From assembly GCF_000971135.1 (NCBI RefSeq), contig NZ_BBLW01000003.1:1-64000 (forward strand): a stretch of DNA of 64,000 nucleotides, in the 5' to 3' direction. This document shows positions 62,146 to 64,000 of this stretch, piece by piece; positions within the stretch are counted from its first letter, which is position 1; each line of letters starts with the position of its first letter. The notes beneath the pieces were generated by a model. It ran no database searches and was not told where the DNA came from. It was given only the letters and a program-made list of their open reading frames with translations. The stretch is from Demequina phytophila (lineage in GTDB: Bacteria; Actinomycetota; Actinomycetes; Actinomycetales; Demequinaceae). Position numbers and translations under genes: made by a program.

Positions 62146-62186
62146 AACCTACGCCAGCGTAGGCTACGGAACCGTAGGTTATCAAC
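62146..62186. promoter_or_regulatory. CGTAG operator array at the E1-alpha promoter
   Basis: AACCTACG (62146-62153), CGTAGG (62158-62163), CTACGG (62164-62169) and CCGTAGGTT (62172-62180) form overlapping inverted repeats, with the outer AACCTACG/CGTAGGTT exactly complementary. On the minus strand TTGATA, 18 bp, TACGCT reads as a promoter lying across them. Confidence 0.6.
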
Positions 62187-62337
62187 CGGACCCCCGCATC
62201 GTGCCCAGGCGCGCCGCTCCGTGCCCTCACGGACCAAGAACCCACCTTTCCGGTAGGAATTCCCTCTCCGGGCGCCCCGCATGTACCGTGGGGCCGTCGC
62301 GGGGTCCGCCGGGAGCCCGCCTGTCAGGAGGCATTGC

Positions 62338-63105
62338 ATGGGAACGCACGACGGCATCGCCGACGCGGCGCTGGGCGAGCTGCTGGCTCGGGCCGCGGGT
62401 GAGGAGCTGTTGCGGGTGCGCCGCGAGTCGGGCCTCGAGGGCAAGGAGCTGGGCAACGCGGGCGACGCGGCCGCTCAGGCCGTGCTCGCCGCGCTGCTGG
62501 CGGAGCACCGCCCCGACGACGCCGTGCTGTCGGAGGAGGCGAAGGACTCCGCGGCGCGCCTGAGCGCGGACCGCGTGTGGATCATCGACCCGCTCGACGG
62601 CACCCGCGAGTTCTCGGAGGGTCGCGCCGACTGGGCGGTCCATGTCGCGCTGTGGGAGCAGGGCGAGCTCGTGCTCGGAGTCGTGGCGATCCCCGGCGAG
62701 GACCTGGTGCTCAGCTCCGCGACCGTCGCCGCCGCGCCGGAGCCCGCCGACGGTGCGGGCCTCACGCTCGCGGTGTCGCGCTCGCGCCCGCCGGCCGTCA
62801 CCGAGCCCGTGCGCGCCGCTCTCGACGCCGAGCTCACCCCCATGGGATCGGCCGGCGTGAAGATCGCCGCCGTGGTGCGCGGGCAGGTGGACGCGTACGT
62901 CCACGCCGGCGGCCAGTACGAGTGGGACTCGGCCGCCCCGATCGCGATCGCGCGGGCCGCGGGCCTGCACACCTCTCGCGTCGACGGCAGCCCGCTCGTC
63001 TACAATGGCGCGGACCCATACCTGCCGGATCTGGTCGTGTGCCGTCCGGCCCTGGCGCCGCGGATCCTCGCGGCCATCTCGGACTACACCGACGGAGACC
63101 TTTAG
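62338..63105 (+). CDS. cysQ: 3-prime(2-prime),5-prime-bisphosphate nucleotidase CysQ
   Basis: Hydrolyses PAP (and PAPS), the by-product of sulfate assimilation and sulfotransferases. The 255-aa inositol-monophosphatase-fold protein has the acidic pair in LSEEAKD, DPLDGTREF and GQYEWDSAAPIAIARAAG. AGGAGG lies 6-7 nt before ATG 62338. TACCGT near 62284 may be its -10. cysD begins immediately after its stop, so they form one operon. Confidence 0.9.
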   Translation: MGTHDGIADAALGELLARAAGEELLRVRRESGLEGKELGNAGDAAAQAVLAALLAEHRPDDAVLSEEAKDSAARLSADRVWIIDPLDGTREFSEGRADWAVHVALWEQGELVLGVVAIPGEDLVLSSATVAAAPEPADGAGLTLAVSRSRPPAVTEPVRAALDAELTPMGSAGVKIAAVVRGQVDAYVHAGGQYEWDSAAPIAIARAAGLHTSRVDGSPLVYNGADPYLPDLVVCRPALAPRILAAISDYTDGDL

Positions 63106-64000
63106 ATGACGGCTTCTACGTTCAGCCAGCTGGACGCGCTGGAGGCGGAGGCGATTCACATCGTGCGCGAGGTTGTCGCGCAGATGGAGCGTCCGGCTCT
63201 GCTGTTCTCTGGTGGCAAGGACTCGATCGTCCTGCTCCACATCGCGCTCAAGGCGTTCGCGCCGGCGCGGCTGCCGATGCCGCTCGTGCATGTCGACACG
63301 GGCCACAACTTCCCCGAGGTCATCGACTACCGCGACCGCGTGGTCGAGCAGTACGGCCTGAACCTCGTGGTGGGCTCGGTGCAGGAGGCGATCGACAAGG
63401 GCACGGTGCGTGAGGAGCCCAACGGCTCGCGCAACCGCATCCAGACGCCTGTCCTGCTGGACACCATCGAGAAGAACCGGTTCGACGCGTGCATGGGCGG
63501 CGCGCGCCGCGACGAGGAGAAGGCCCGCGCCAAGGAGCGCGTGTTCTCCTTCCGTGACGAGTTCGGCCAGTGGGACCCGCGCAACCAGCGTCCCGAGCTG
63601 TGGAGCCTGTACAACGGCCGCGTCCACATGGGCGAGTCGATCCGGGTGTTCCCGCTGTCGAACTGGACCGAGCTGGACATCTGGGACTACATCAACTCCC
63701 GCGGCATCGAGGTGCCGTCGATCTACATGGCGCACGAGCGTGACGTGTTCCACCGTGACGGCATGTGGATGGCCGCGAACGAGTTCTGCGCCCCGCGTGA
63801 GGGCGAGATGATCGAGCGTCGCACCGTGCGTTACCGCACCGTGGGCGACGCGACGCTGACGGCCGCGGTGCTGTCCGATGCGGACACGATCGACAAGATC
63901 ATCGCCGAGACGGCGGCCACGCGACTGACCGAGCGCGGTGCCACGCGCGGCGACGACCGAGTGTCGGAGGCCGCGATGGAGGACCGCAAGAAGGAAGGGT
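63106..64000 (+). CDS. cysD: Sulfate adenylyltransferase subunit 2 CysD (runs off the right edge)
   Basis: ATP-sulfurylase subunit that makes adenosine phosphosulfate from ATP and sulfate, with CysN expected just outside the window. The 298 residues present show the PP-loop LLFSGGKDSIVLLH, VDTGHNFPEV, GGARRDEEKARAKER and RKKEG at the end, so only the last few residues are missing. It starts directly after the cysQ stop with GGAGACC upstream. Confidence 0.95.
   Translation, partial: MTASTFSQLDALEAEAIHIVREVVAQMERPALLFSGGKDSIVLLHIALKAFAPARLPMPLVHVDTGHNFPEVIDYRDRVVEQYGLNLVVGSVQEAIDKGTVREEPNGSRNRIQTPVLLDTIEKNRFDACMGGARRDEEKARAKERVFSFRDEFGQWDPRNQRPELWSLYNGRVHMGESIRVFPLSNWTELDIWDYINSRGIEVPSIYMAHERDVFHRDGMWMAANEFCAPREGEMIERRTVRYRTVGDATLTAAVLSDADTIDKIIAETAATRLTERGATRGDDRVSEAAMEDRKKEG

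Overview
The window is 64 kb of very GC-rich DNA (about 70% or more G+C by eye) from an actinobacterium. The evidence is GlnR-, ClpC- and RadA-type genes, DUF4395, DUF2516, DUF6458, DUF5317 and DUF2332 proteins, a CopD-CtaG fusion, a branched-chain-type 2-oxoacid dehydrogenase operon, frequent GTG starts and many apparently leaderless genes. A member of the Micrococcales (Cellulomonas or Demequina relatives) is my guess, not a demonstrated fact. I count 67 protein genes that I would keep (two of them very small and uncertain), one tRNA-Gly, and no rRNA, CRISPR array, prophage or insertion sequence.

Layout. 0-10 kb: nhaA, glnR, a redox block (membrane protein, membrane-anchored thioredoxin, DUF4395, DsrE-like), a nitrobindin, ygfZ, a Phd/PIN toxin-antitoxin pair, DUF2516, dtd and an ABC-2 transporter. 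10-21 kb: clpC, an aldo-keto reductase, mutY, radA, proC, a class V aminotransferase divergent from a LysR regulator. 21-27 kb: a three-gene surface/polyphosphate-type cluster (carbohydrate-binding-domain lipoprotein, VTC domain, DUF4956) divergent from an OmpR-type response regulator and histidine kinase. 27-36 kb: a TetR/MFS pair, a TetR-ABC operon, SRPBCC proteins, a PrmC-like methylase, ArsR-SRPBCC and FKBP. 35-46 kb: a GNAT-AAA fusion, a deaminase, a CPA-type antiporter with a TrkA-N domain, ABC-F, MFS, VOC and MerR genes. 46-52 kb: tRNA-Gly and a four-gene translationally coupled operon (36-aa peptide, GGDEF/EAL, DUF5317, MFS). 52-64 kb: a UDP-glucose pyrophosphorylase, CopD-CtaG, DUF2332, a winged-helix protein, a sulfotransferase-like protein, the E1-alpha/E1-beta/E2 operon, then cysQ and cysD running off the right edge.

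Non-coding signals stand out. (1) The 9-mer GGACGATGC (often GGGGGACGATGCG) occurs about 30 times on both strands, roughly once per 2 kb, in genes and between them. Some copies are inverted pairs that form terminator-like hairpins, the pattern known for DNA uptake sequences in Neisseria and Pasteurellaceae. (2) A family of about 85-110 bp intergenic palindromic repeats with CTCCACACGGAT-type ends occurs five times, mostly between convergent genes. (3) A TANNNT -10 box sits 6-8 nt before the start codon of at least a dozen genes, indicating leaderless mRNAs. (4) Several local regulators have clear palindromic or direct-repeat operators next to them, which gives testable regulatory wiring.
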